A program made the translations under genes and the position numbers. The notes under the pieces were generated by a model. It saw only the letters and a program-made list of their open reading frames with translations, was not told where the DNA came from and did no database searches. From CAYUET01 sp964443875 (GTDB lineage: Bacteria; Auribacterota; JAFGBW01), in assembly GCA_964443875.1 (NCBI GenBank), contig CAYUET010000008.1:1-64000 (forward strand): a stretch of DNA of 64,000 nucleotides, in the 5' to 3' direction. Positions 8,608 through 17,361 of the stretch are shown here, piece by piece; positions within the stretch are counted from its first letter, which is position 1, and each line of letters opens with the position of its first letter.

Positions 8608-9514
8608 GGGTGAGATCCTTGTAGATTTCTTCCAGATTTTTAATTTTCATTTCCATGCCGCTCAAGTAGAATCCTTTTTCAAAAGCCCTCTTCTGGATAT
8701 TCTCCCGGGGGTCCCTGGCCTCAAGTTCTGTGATGACGGAAAGCACTTTTCCCTCAAGGAAAAGTTCCTTTATTCCGTCCATTCCCTGAAAACCCGAAAA
8801 AACCTCCGGGGAAGGAGAAGTAAAAAATTCGAACCGGTACGAAAGAGCGGTTACTGATTTTTTCATAAGTTCCTCCAGGGTTCCAAAAGCCTTCATCTTC
8901 CCTTTGGAAATAATCAGGTATTTGTCGCAGGTCAATTCAAGCTCAGACAGAATATGAGAGGAAACCACAAGGGTGTGGGTGGATTTAAGAGAAACCAGAA
9001 GGGAACGGATGTGCATGATCTGGTCCGGATCAAGTCCGTTGATGGGTTCATCCAGGAATAAAACCTTGGGCGTCCCCAGCAGAGATTCGGCAATTCCAAC
9101 CCTCTGTTTATAGCCTTTGGAAAGATTCCTTAATACTTTTTTCTCCGTATTTTCGAGACCGCACAGTCTCAATACCGCATCCGGAGTGGCAGCGTGCGGC
9201 CCTGACTTTTTAAGCGCATAGCGGAATTTAAGGTACTCTTCAACGGTCAGATCCAAAAGCAGGGAGTTTTCTTCAGGCAAATACCCTATTTTTTCCCGGG
9301 CCTCTGAGAAATGAGTCGAAAGATCCAGACCGTCCATCACTATACGGCCGGAAGTCGGCTTGATAAGGGTAGACAGGCATTTAAAGGTTGTGGTTTTTCC
9401 CGAGCCGTTGGGGCCTATAAATCCGATAAGTTCATTGGGCAGAATGGAAAACGACAGATCCGAGACCGCCTTAAGACTTCCGTAAGTTTTGGTTAATGCT
9501 TCAACTGTTATCAT
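8600..9514 (-). CDS. ABC transporter ATP-binding protein, GldA/CcmA type
   Basis: This 304-residue ATPase has Walker A at 34-42 (GPNGSGKTT), a signature LSKGYKQR, Walker B VLFLDEP followed by the D-loop NGLDP, and a switch histidine (VSSHIL). The C-terminal ~90 residues form the extra domain common in ATPases paired with ABC-2 permeases. It overlaps the permease-GldG fusion by eight bases and is the first gene of the leftward run, separated by only 48 bases from the divergent CYTH gene. The start ATG is preceded by GAGAAG. The catalytic residues look intact. Substrate unknown. Confidence 0.9.
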   Translation of the reverse strand: MITVEALTKTYGSLKAVSDLSFSILPNELIGFIGPNGSGKTTTFKCLSTLIKPTSGRIVMDGLDLSTHFSEAREKIGYLPEENSLLLDLTVEEYLKFRYALKKSGPHAATPDAVLRLCGLENTEKKVLRNLSKGYKQRVGIAESLLGTPKVLFLDEPINGLDPDQIMHIRSLLVSLKSTHTLVVSSHILSELELTCDKYLIISKGKMKAFGTLEELMKKSVTALSYRFEFFTSPSPEVFSGFQGMDGIKELFLEGKVLSVITELEARDPRENIQKRAFEKGFYLSGMEMKIKNLEEIYKDLTRE

Positions 9515-9562
9515 GCTTCTCTTTTTCTTTGTGTTTTAAGGCTGACTTGATATCATAAATCA

Positions 9563-10213
9563 ATGTCTGATTCAAACCAAAATCATTTCGAACGTGAACT
9601 AAAGCTGGACTTACAGAACCAGGAGGCTTTGAACCGCCTTCTCACTCACTTTTCCTGGCAGGGCCCCCCTCTCTTGCAGAACAACTACTTCTTTGACGCG
9701 CCTGAAGGCTTTTTGCGCTACCACCGCTACGCCCTGAGAATCCGGAATGAAAACGGACGTTTTCTGCTGACCGTCAAGGGGCCCAAGCTTTCCTCAGGAG
9801 ATCTGGTGGTCAGAAATGAAATCGAATGCCCCCTTAATTCCGAAATAGCCCGCTCCCTTCTGAATAATCCGAACTTGTTTTTTAATTTTTCTTTTCCTCC
9901 TTTTCAATGGCTTGAAGAAAAAACAGAAGGTTCTCTGAAAGCCTTTTCCCTTGAGCAGAATCTTTTCTTTAAAAACGAACGTTATCCGGTTTACCTTCCC
10001 TCCGGAGAAGGCACGATCTGTCTTGAGCTTGATAAGACACTGTATGATTCAGGGGAATTCTTTTACGAACTGGAGGCCGAATTTCCGGATGAAGAGCATT
10101 ATCAGAAAGGAAGGGTGCTGATTGAAGATCTTTTGCTTCAATTGAAGATCCCCTGGAAAATATCAGAGGCCAGCAAATATGCCCGCGGCCTTCTGCTGAA
10201 ACAAAAAATATAA
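9563..10213 (+). CDS. CYTH-domain protein (adenylate cyclase IV/thiamine-triphosphatase superfamily)
   Basis: The N-terminus has the diagnostic ExExK motif (Glu10, Glu12, Lys14), and later strands alternate charged residues facing the tunnel (RYALRIRNENG, LTVKGPK, RNEIECPL, ELDKTLYD, YELEAEFP), as in triphosphate-tunnel enzymes. At 216 residues it is the size of stand-alone CYTH proteins. The family includes inorganic triphosphatases, thiamine triphosphatases and class IV cyclases; sequence alone does not say which applies. It is transcribed divergently from the ABC gene and sits 14 bases before the 5'-nucleotidase gene, so the pair may be an operon acting on phosphorylated nucleotides or polyphosphate. 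Confidence 0.85.
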   Translation: MSDSNQNHFERELKLDLQNQEALNRLLTHFSWQGPPLLQNNYFFDAPEGFLRYHRYALRIRNENGRFLLTVKGPKLSSGDLVVRNEIECPLNSEIARSLLNNPNLFFNFSFPPFQWLEEKTEGSLKAFSLEQNLFFKNERYPVYLPSGEGTICLELDKTLYDSGEFFYELEAEFPDEEHYQKGRVLIEDLLLQLKIPWKISEASKYARGLLLKQKI

Positions 10214-10227
10214 AATAAAGGAATTTC

Positions 10228-11730
10228 ATGAAAAAAATATCGCGCATTCTTCTTCTTCTTTTCCTTTTCTCTGTTCCCGCTTTTGCTGAGGATATCCGGC
10301 TCTGCATTCTTTTTTTCAATGATCTTCACGGACATCTCCTGCCTTTTGATGTCGAAAAAGACGGGCAGAAGGAATCCGTCGGCGGGATTGCGAGGATTGC
10401 GACCCTTGTCAACACCCTCCGGGAACAAAACAAAAAGGAGGGAATCAAAACCTATGTTCTTCTTGCCGGCGATATTCTCCAGGGGACCCCTCTTTCCACG
10501 GTATTCAAGGGAGAGGCGGATGTGGAATGCCTGAACCGGCTACCCCTTACGGCCATGGCCGTAGGAAACCATGAATTTGATTTCGGACTGGATAATTTCT
10601 TTTCCCTGAAGAGCAGGGCCCTCTTCCCCTTTCTTAGCGCGAATGTCATCGTAAAAGAAACCTTTGAATTTCTATGCGATCAAACCCTGTCCATCACTCT
10701 GAGTCCTGATCTTTCGCTCACAGTGATCGGGGCCACCACCTCGGAACTTCTGACCACGACAGCCCCCTGGAACAGGGAAAAAATCAGCGTAAACAACCCC
10801 CTGAAAACGGTAAAAAAACTTTTTAAACAGTATAAGGATAAAGGCCCGGTCCTTCTTCTTTCCCACTGCGGCTGGAAAACGGACGTTTCCATAGCCGCAG
10901 CACTCCCCGATCTTCTGCTGGTAATAGGCGGCCATGATCAGATCCTTCTGAATCCCTGCGAAATGGTCGGTACAGTGCCTGTTTTTCAGGCCTTTGAAAA
11001 AGGAAAATTTCTGGGAAGGGCGGACATCGCGATTGACCCGGAAACCCGGAAGGCGGAAGTTTTAAAATGGGAATACCTTCCTGTGAATCAGGAAATTTCT
11101 GAAGACCCTCAGATAAAGGCACTCGCGGAGTCCTATCATTCCAGGCTGGACAAACAATTCAAGGAGGTTTTGGGCGAAGCTTCCGTAACCCTGGACGGGG
11201 AGCGTGAAAGAATCCGCTATGAAGAAACCAATCTGGGGAATTACATTGCCGATACCATGAGGGAATTCACAGGGGCGGATATCGCCCTCATCAATGCCGG
11301 AAGCATTCGTTCAAGCCTTATGAAAGGCCCTGTGACTCTTGAGGATATCTTCAAAATGATGCCCTATGAAAATCAGCTTTTAACTCTCAAGATCAGGGGG
11401 GCTGAACTTATTGAGGCTCTTGAACGGGCGGTAAAAAGCACCCGCGAAGAGGAGGACGGAGGATTTCTGCATGTTTCAGGCTTAAAACTCCTCATCCGGG
11501 GAACAACCCTTAAATCGGCTGAATTTGACGGAAGTCCCATCAAAAAGAAAAAAGAGTACACCCTGGTTCTGACGGACTTTATGGCCGGAGGAGGCGACGG
11601 GTATGAAATTTTCAAAGATAAAACAACCTCCCCCACAGGCATGGCCTTAAGGGACTGCCTGATCAATAATCTGAGGAAGAATAAAGTGCTGAACCCGCAA
11701 ACGGATGGAAGGATTATCAGAGAAGCCTGA
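10228..11730 (+). CDS. Secreted 5'-nucleotidase/UshA-family metallophosphoesterase
   Basis: A clear signal peptide (about 1-20, ending PAFA) is followed by a calcineurin-like metallophosphatase domain with FNDLHGH, GDILQG, GNHEFD, SHCG and GGHDQ metal-ligand motifs. The C-terminal 5'-nucleotidase domain has NLGNYIADTMRE, NAGSIRSS and the substrate-binding FMAGGGDGY. Length (500) fits the family. It should act in the periplasm or at the cell surface, releasing phosphate and nucleosides from nucleotides or UDP-sugars. AAAGGAA precedes the ATG. Specificity between 5'-nucleotidase, 2',3'-cyclic phosphodiesterase and UDP-sugar hydrolase is open. Confidence 0.92.
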   Translation: MKKISRILLLLFLFSVPAFAEDIRLCILFFNDLHGHLLPFDVEKDGQKESVGGIARIATLVNTLREQNKKEGIKTYVLLAGDILQGTPLSTVFKGEADVECLNRLPLTAMAVGNHEFDFGLDNFFSLKSRALFPFLSANVIVKETFEFLCDQTLSITLSPDLSLTVIGATTSELLTTTAPWNREKISVNNPLKTVKKLFKQYKDKGPVLLLSHCGWKTDVSIAAALPDLLLVIGGHDQILLNPCEMVGTVPVFQAFEKGKFLGRADIAIDPETRKAEVLKWEYLPVNQEISEDPQIKALAESYHSRLDKQFKEVLGEASVTLDGERERIRYEETNLGNYIADTMREFTGADIALINAGSIRSSLMKGPVTLEDIFKMMPYENQLLTLKIRGAELIEALERAVKSTREEEDGGFLHVSGLKLLIRGTTLKSAEFDGSPIKKKKEYTLVLTDFMAGGGDGYEIFKDKTTSPTGMALRDCLINNLRKNKVLNPQTDGRIIREA

Positions 11731-11748
11731 AAACCGCCTCTGAATTTT

Positions 11749-12348
11749 TTAAAAAATCCGGCTGATCTCCCTGTCGTGAATCCGGGACAGAAAAAGAAAA
11801 GCACAGAGGGCCCCGAAGGTGGCATAGAACATATCCGACTGAGTATCCCAGACATAGCCCTGGGTTCCCAGAAAGGCTTCCGCGGACGTGCCGGTTAAAA
11901 TCGCTACACCCCATTCAAAAAATTCATAGGTTACACTCAGGGTCATACAGACGCATACGGTTAAAAAGCCCAGCCATCCCCTGCCCTGGACGATTTTATT
12001 TCTTATAAAAATTTCACGTGCAATCAAGGCCGGAATAAATCCCTGGGCAAAGTGCCCGACTTTGTCGTAATTATTACGGGTCTGATTAAAAAGTTCTTTG
12101 ATCCAGTCAAAAAGCGGCACTTCCGCGTAAGTATAATGCCCGCCCACCATTAAAATGCAGCAGTGAATCAGAATAAAAAAATAGACAAGGGAGGTAAACC
12201 TGAACTTCTTCCGGGTAAAAAACAAAATTCCAAAGCCGGCAAGAGCAGGAAAAACCTCCAGAACCCAGGTAAAATAATCCTTAGGATTAATGGCCGACCA
12301 GATGAGAACCAGGATGAAAATAAGAGTCCATTTTATTCCAAAATTCAT
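11749..12348 (-). CDS. YjdF-like (DUF2238) inner-membrane protein
   Basis: This 199-residue protein has about six hydrophobic segments and the family's conserved core: DKVGHFAQGF, then YEFFEWG, then YVWDTQSDMFYATFGA. Acidic and histidine residues embedded between helices are a family hallmark, but the function is unknown. It converges on the 5'-nucleotidase gene, with 18 bases between the stops and no strong terminator visible there. GAAGGGA lies five bases before the ATG. The region upstream contains palindromic repeats and no obvious partner gene. Confidence 0.85.
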   Translation of the reverse strand: MNFGIKWTLIFILVLIWSAINPKDYFTWVLEVFPALAGFGILFFTRKKFRFTSLVYFFILIHCCILMVGGHYTYAEVPLFDWIKELFNQTRNNYDKVGHFAQGFIPALIAREIFIRNKIVQGRGWLGFLTVCVCMTLSVTYEFFEWGVAILTGTSAEAFLGTQGYVWDTQSDMFYATFGALCAFLFLSRIHDREISRIF

Positions 12349-12441
12349 TTCATCCCTTCCCGGTTAATTTCCTTTAAAAAACTGCGTTGATAATAACTTT
12401 TATTTAATGAACAACCCAAAGCCTGCTCCGAGGCATCTAAA

Positions 12442-12495
12442 GTCATTCCGAACAAACGTGAGGAATCTGGATTTCTCGCTGCTGGTCGAAATGAC
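12442..12495. repeat. Dispersed 54-bp palindromic repeat, copy A
   Basis: An imperfect inverted repeat begins GTCATTCCGAAC and ends GGTCGAAATGAC; its middle reads GAGGAATCTGGATTTCTC. Nearly the same sequence occurs at 20200-20253 and 32088-32141, always between genes. The pattern resembles REP-like/MITE palindromes that recur in many bacterial genomes; no transposase is in the window. Confidence 0.85.
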
Positions 12496-12531
12496 AAACC
12501 TCAGAGATTAAAATAGCTCCAAAAAATTTCT

Positions 12532-12612
12532 GTCATCCTGAACGAAGTGAAGAATCTAGTCTATTAAAATAAAGACCTGGATTCTTCAGGAGTAAAGCGC
12601 CTTCAGAATGAC
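12532..12612. repeat. Related longer palindrome (variant arms GTCATCCTGAA / TTCAGAATGAC)
   Basis: The left arm GTCATCCTGAACGAAGTGAAG and the right arm ending GCCTTCAGAATGAC are imperfect inverted repeats, with GAAGAATC/GATTCTTC forming an inner stem. It lies 36 bases from copy A of the other palindrome and shares the GTCAT...ATGAC ends, so it looks like a diverged member of the same type of element. Confidence 0.7.
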
Positions 12613-12644
12613 ATCAAAACATTCTTGTTTTTACCCATCAGATT

Positions 12645-13172
12645 TCATCCCTTACGTGACTTCATACCTTCCTGGATGCCGTCCCACGCAGGAGGGGTGT
12701 AGCCGTTCTGACCGCCCCGGATTTTATAGCGGTATTTCTGATGAATAATAACACCGATGCAGTTTTTCTTCCCGCAGGTGCAGGGATCCGCCGTTTCCGA
12801 ATAGGCGCACTGGTAGTCATAGGTGATCTCCTCCCCCTTCTCAATCCGCTTGATGGACTTCAGATAAAGGTTCCCGGATTCGACAACAGCCTCTGCATTG
12901 GGGTCACAGGAGTGGTTGGCGAAACGTGCGATATTATCTTCACCGCTGCCGTCAATGTCCATCTGCCGGTCCAGGGCAAACACAAAGGTGTTCCCTTCCG
13001 CCACACGTTTTTTGCCAAGTGTTTTACGGATATGTTCTCCGATATATTCCACAATTCTTTTTCCCGGAGGGATGGTTCTGCCTGCAAAAAGCCCCATGCC
13101 CGAAATGGACGACGCTTTGGCATATATTTCCCAGTTCATTTCTTTCGATGCTTTAAATTTTTTCTGTCTCAT
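12645..13172 (-). CDS. SET-domain protein-lysine methyltransferase
   Basis: This 175-residue protein is almost entirely a SET domain. It shows GMGLFAGRTIPPG near the start, the SAM/pseudoknot motif RFANHSCDPNA, the catalytic-region GEEITYDYQ, and a post-SET cysteine cluster CTCGKKNC (CxCxxxxC), which in known enzymes binds zinc with a cysteine from the SET core. These motifs are those of eukaryotic-type lysine methyltransferases; bacterial examples may modify histone-like or other proteins. The target here is unknown. It lies downstream of the hybrid kinase with 36 bases between, so it may share its transcript. A start at an internal ATG (13139) is also possible. Confidence 0.88.
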   Translation of the reverse strand: MRQKKFKASKEMNWEIYAKASSISGMGLFAGRTIPPGKRIVEYIGEHIRKTLGKKRVAEGNTFVFALDRQMDIDGSGEDNIARFANHSCDPNAEAVVESGNLYLKSIKRIEKGEEITYDYQCAYSETADPCTCGKKNCIGVIIHQKYRYKIRGGQNGYTPPAWDGIQEGMKSRKG

Positions 13173-13208
13173 GACGGATTACTTTTCCCTTTTGAATGTT
13201 CCATCTTT

Positions 13209-16200
13209 TTATCCGTTTTTTAAAACCCTTCCGATTTCCTCGATGACATCCTTCACACTGAAGGGTTTGCAGATCCGCCCTTTAAAGCCGTATTCCGGGT
13301 AATCAGAAATCGCGGCATCGTTGGAATATCCGGAAGTGACGATCGCCTTTACCTTGGGATCTATTGAAAGAAGATTCTGAAGAGCTTCCTTTCCCCCCAT
13401 TCCTCCGGGAATCGTTAAATCCATGATCACAAGATCAAAGGGATGATTTTCTTTCAATGCCTTCTCAAAAAGAATAATGGCTTCATTTCCATCGGAAGCA
13501 AGTTCATAGTCATAACCAAACCCTTTAAAGATGGATTTGGCAAGAGTTCTTAATGCAAGCTCATCATCCATGAAGAGAATATTGATTTTATTTTTGATTT
13601 GAGTCCCGGCTGGGGCGGCAGACTCATCGCTCTTTTCCTCCAGAGTAACGGCTGCCCGGATCACAGGAAGAAGAATCGTAAAAACGCTGCCTTTTCCGAT
13701 TACGGATTTCACGTCTATGATTCCTCCATGCTTCTGAATGATAGAGTAGCAGACGGCAAGGCCTAAGCCGCTGCCCTGCTTTTTAGTGGTGAAATACGGA
13801 TCAAAGATATTCTTAAAATTTTTCTCCTCGATTCCGACGCCCTGATCCTTAATGGAAATTGAAATGTAGTTTCCGGGTTTTAAACCGTATACATTATTCT
13901 CAGGCAAATTCATGTTGCTGCTGAAAATTTCTATCCTTCCTCCCTCCGGCATGGCCTGATTGGCATTAAGAATAAGATTCTGGATCACCTGGCTGATCTG
14001 ACCTTTATCGACCATGGAAATCTGAAGGTCAGAAGCCAGATGAAATTCGGGAATTACTTTGGATCCACGAAGAATGAAATCTGTGGAATCCCTGATAATG
14101 CCGTTCACATCCGCATTTTCCTTTACCGGATCGCCTCCCCTGGAAAAAGTCAAAAGCTGGGAGGTCAGATTTCTGGCCCTGAATCCGGCTTTTTCAGCTT
14201 CCAGAAGCAATTCGGAAGGATTTCCCCCGGAAGAGAGTTCCTGATTGGCCAGAGAGATATTCCCTACAATGGCCGCCAGAATATTGTTGAAATCATGCGC
14301 GATTCCACCGGCCAGTATTCCAATGGACTCCAGTTTATTCGCCTTCTGCCGCTCTTCCTCCATCTTCTTCTTTTCAGTCATATTCCGCTCAATAATCAGA
14401 ATTTCATCGCTGCCGTAGGAAACCATTCTGGCATCATAATACTCGATTTTGTTCCCGATTTTCAGGGAATACTCATAGGTCTGGCTTTCTCCTGTCTGAA
14501 TCAGTTTTCGGATGCCCTTGAGTGTTAACCGGGCGATATCAGGAGGTAAAACCTCTGAAACATTCTTCCCGATAAAACTTTCAGGACTCAGATACAGTTT
14601 TTTAAAATCCTCTGCTTTATAATCCAAATAGACACCCTCTTTTGAAAGGATAAACATCATATCCGGATTGTTGGTAAGCAAAGCCTTGTTTTTAGACTCG
14701 CTTTTTTTCAGGGAATCCTCCATTTGTCTTCGTTCAGTAATATCCCGTGTCGTTCCGATAATCTGGAGCACTTTCCCCGACTTGTCCCTGATCAGGGCCA
14801 GTTTGGTCTGAAAACATTTATTAACCGGAGGCCCGACCACTTCTTCATAAACCATGTCCTGGTTCAGGCGGAGGCATTCCTTATAATTACTGATGGCTTT
14901 TTGAGCCAGATCCTCCGGAAGAAATTCCTCAATCAGCTTTCCCCAGTGTTTTTGGGGAGTCATTCCTAAAAGGTTCATCTGTGCCGGATTTGTCGCGACA
15001 ACCCTGAAATGTTCATCTGAAAGCACATCCATAAGAAAAATAGGATCAGGAGAATTTTCAAAAATTTTTGAATACAGGACCTGGCTGGAAAAAAGCTCTG
15101 CTTCTGCTTTTTTTCTTTCTGTTATGTCGCGGACGATGCCTCCCAGAAAATAACCATGAGCGGTTCCAATCCGAAAAAAAACGATTTGTACATTTTTTTT
15201 CTTCCCATGGAGGTCTGTGATTTCCCGATCCAGAGTTTTCCCCACCCAGGGGGAGTCTCCGGTTGTATAAAACGTTTTAATCGAGTCATAATACGGCTTA
15301 TTCTGCCCCTCTATCGCCAGATCCCAGATCGGACGCTTCAGGGCTTTCACGGCAGGAATGCCTGTAATATCCTCCAGGGCCTTATTAAACTCAATGAGAA
15401 TTCCTTTTTCATCGGCAAGAACTATCCCGTCCAGAGAATTCTGTATAAACCTCCTGTATTTTTCCTCGCTCTCCTGGAAAAACTCCAGAGCCCGCTTTAA
15501 TTCAAAAGTTCTGCTGTCGACTTTACGCTTCAGAAAAACATTTCCCATAATCAGGCTTAAAATAATTATGACAACCATGACGGAGATATAAAGCAGATAT
15601 TCGTAGTAAAACGGATTGTTGAGCGACAAGCCCAACCATTTATTTTGAATGTAGCTGTATTCTTCGCTGGAAATCGCAGAAAAACCTTTTTCAAGAAAAG
15701 TCAGAAGATCCGGCCTTCCCTTCCTGACCGCCCGGTGAAATTCTCCTGTATAAAGGGAAAAGGAGGAACGAAAATTTCCTTCCGCCTTCAGTTTGTAGAG
15801 ATAATAAAGGGCGGGAGGCTCATCGATGCAGAATATATGAAGTTTATTCTCAACAGCAGCTTTTACAATAGCCTCATAGTTATTAAATTCCTGGAGGGAA
15901 GTAATGCCCTGTTTTTTTAATTCATTGATGCAGGCATCCCCGGATTTAACCCCGATGGTGAATCCCTGAAGGGATTCTATGTTACTGATGCTCTGAAGAT
16001 TCTTGTTGAAAAATATGGGAACCTGCAGCCGGGCATAGGGTTTGGTGAAATCATAGCTCAACGCCCGCTCAGAGTTATAAAAAAGAGTATCAATGACGTC
16101 TGCCCGTCCCTGCTGCATGACCTTTTGTGCTTCATTCCAGTCCATAGCCTTAAGCGTGACTTTAACGTTTGTTTTCTCCTCCCATAACTTCCATTGATCG

Positions 16201-16376
16201 ACAATAATGCCCTGCAGTTTTCCATTTTGATCTTTAAAAATATAAGGGGGATAATTATCATCAGACACAACCGTAATGCTTTTGAAGGATTCCGCAAAAA
16301 GAAATAAAGGGATAAAAAAAATAATAAAAAAGAGGATAATACGTTCTTTCTTTATTCGCCCGATCAATAATTCCAT
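13209..16376 (-). CDS. Hybrid sensor histidine kinase with periplasmic solute-binding domain, three PAS domains and receiver
   Basis: The order in this 1055-residue protein is: signal/membrane segment (about 12-28), a type-3 solute-binding domain (about 30-250; NYPPYIF and VGVKSGDA-like motifs), a membrane span near 262-283, three PAS domains (about 305-420, 430-545, 560-675), HisKA with His near 694 in GGIAHDFNN, an ATPase domain (NANQAMPEGG, DQGVGI, GSGLGL) and a C-terminal receiver with phospho-acceptor near Asp985 (IMDLTIP) and Lys in CKPFS. BvgS-like kinases sense small ligands with such periplasmic modules. No separate regulator or Hpt gene is adjacent, so its output partner is elsewhere. 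A small open frame upstream overlaps its start codon region. Confidence 0.92.
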   Translation of the reverse strand: MELLIGRIKKERIILFFIIFFIPLFLFAESFKSITVVSDDNYPPYIFKDQNGKLQGIIVDQWKLWEEKTNVKVTLKAMDWNEAQKVMQQGRADVIDTLFYNSERALSYDFTKPYARLQVPIFFNKNLQSISNIESLQGFTIGVKSGDACINELKKQGITSLQEFNNYEAIVKAAVENKLHIFCIDEPPALYYLYKLKAEGNFRSSFSLYTGEFHRAVRKGRPDLLTFLEKGFSAISSEEYSYIQNKWLGLSLNNPFYYEYLLYISVMVVIIILSLIMGNVFLKRKVDSRTFELKRALEFFQESEEKYRRFIQNSLDGIVLADEKGILIEFNKALEDITGIPAVKALKRPIWDLAIEGQNKPYYDSIKTFYTTGDSPWVGKTLDREITDLHGKKKNVQIVFFRIGTAHGYFLGGIVRDITERKKAEAELFSSQVLYSKIFENSPDPIFLMDVLSDEHFRVVATNPAQMNLLGMTPQKHWGKLIEEFLPEDLAQKAISNYKECLRLNQDMVYEEVVGPPVNKCFQTKLALIRDKSGKVLQIIGTTRDITERRQMEDSLKKSESKNKALLTNNPDMMFILSKEGVYLDYKAEDFKKLYLSPESFIGKNVSEVLPPDIARLTLKGIRKLIQTGESQTYEYSLKIGNKIEYYDARMVSYGSDEILIIERNMTEKKKMEEERQKANKLESIGILAGGIAHDFNNILAAIVGNISLANQELSSGGNPSELLLEAEKAGFRARNLTSQLLTFSRGGDPVKENADVNGIIRDSTDFILRGSKVIPEFHLASDLQISMVDKGQISQVIQNLILNANQAMPEGGRIEIFSSNMNLPENNVYGLKPGNYISISIKDQGVGIEEKNFKNIFDPYFTTKKQGSGLGLAVCYSIIQKHGGIIDVKSVIGKGSVFTILLPVIRAAVTLEEKSDESAAPAGTQIKNKINILFMDDELALRTLAKSIFKGFGYDYELASDGNEAIILFEKALKENHPFDLVIMDLTIPGGMGGKEALQNLLSIDPKVKAIVTSGYSNDAAISDYPEYGFKGRICKPFSVKDVIEEIGRVLKNG

Positions 16377-16495
16377 AGGCTTCCCGGTTTTGTTGTATTA
16401 CATAAATGCAAATTATTTAACTGTGAATACAATAAAAGCTCCTCTTTTACCAGATTTTGCCAATGAGTTAAAGTTTTTGTATCGAATTTATTCAT
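16364..16495 (-). CDS. Possible 43-residue leader ORF overlapping the hybrid kinase start
   Basis: An ATG at 16495 follows AAGGA with suitable spacing and opens a 43-codon frame that ends 13 bases inside the hybrid kinase gene. The peptide has no recognised motif, signal peptide or membrane span. Its overlap with the kinase start could allow translational coupling, but such a short frame can arise by chance, so it is reported only as a candidate. Confidence 0.25.
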   Translation of the reverse strand: MNKFDTKTLTHWQNLVKEELLLYSQLNNLHLCNTTKPGSLWNY

Positions 16496-16597
16496 CTCGA
16501 TTCCTTCTTTTTTCATTGCACTTTTTCTGTGGCTTTGGAAAATAGTCAAAATTTCTTAAAATTTGAAGATTTTCATATAGGATGAAAGGGAGCCACT

Positions 16598-17350
16598 ATG
16601 TCAGGTCATAATAAATGGGCAAGTATCAAGCACAAAAAAGCGGCTATTGATTCCAAAAGAGGCCGTATCTTTACAAAAATTATTCGTGAAATCACCGTGG
16701 CCGCCAGAAACAGCGGCGGAGACCCGGCGGCCAACCCTGCCCTTCGCATGGCCATCAGTAAGGCCAAGGAAGCCAACATGCCTCAGGATAACATCACCCG
16801 TGCCATCAAAAAAGGAACAGGAGATCTGGAAGGCGTAAACTACGAAGAACAGCTCTATGAAGGTTATGGCCCTGGTAAAGTCGCCATTCTCATCTCTGTT
16901 CTCACGGACAATAAAAACAGATCCTCGTCGGACATTCGTGCAATCTTCAACAAAAGGGAATGCTCCATGGCGGCCCCCGGTTCTGTTTCCTTCATGTTTA
17001 AAAGAAGAGGGATCATTGAAATTCCCGTTTCGGCTGCCTCTGAAGATGATCTTTTCATGCTCGTTAGCGATGCAGGAGCGGAAGACCTGAAAAAAGAAGA
17101 AGAACTCTTTGAAATCACGACCCCGATTGAAAGCCTTGAATCCGTGCGTAAAGCACTTGAAAAAGCCGGCATTCAATACACCAAGGCCGAAACCGCCTAT
17201 ATCCCCGATACTCTCGTTCCGGTCAGTGAAGTGGATGTTGCAAAAAAACTTCAGGGGCTTCTTGAAGCACTGGAGGATCATGATGATGTTCAGAATGTCT
17301 ACGATAATTCGGATATTCCTGAATCCGTGCTTGAAAAACTCGAAGAATAG
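16598..17350 (+). CDS. yebC: YebC/PmpR-family protein
   Basis: The protein starts SGHNKWASIKHKK and continues with FTKIIREI and NPALRM, as in the very conserved YebC family; at 250 residues the length is typical. YebC proteins have been described as DNA-binding regulators and, more recently, as translation factors that relieve ribosome stalling on proline-rich sequences. It lies 12 bases upstream of ruvA, the common bacterial arrangement. GAAAGGGAG lies just before the ATG. Confidence 0.95.
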   Translation: MSGHNKWASIKHKKAAIDSKRGRIFTKIIREITVAARNSGGDPAANPALRMAISKAKEANMPQDNITRAIKKGTGDLEGVNYEEQLYEGYGPGKVAILISVLTDNKNRSSSDIRAIFNKRECSMAAPGSVSFMFKRRGIIEIPVSAASEDDLFMLVSDAGAEDLKKEEELFEITTPIESLESVRKALEKAGIQYTKAETAYIPDTLVPVSEVDVAKKLQGLLEALEDHDDVQNVYDNSDIPESVLEKLEE

Positions 17351-17361
17351 TTGTCGACAGC

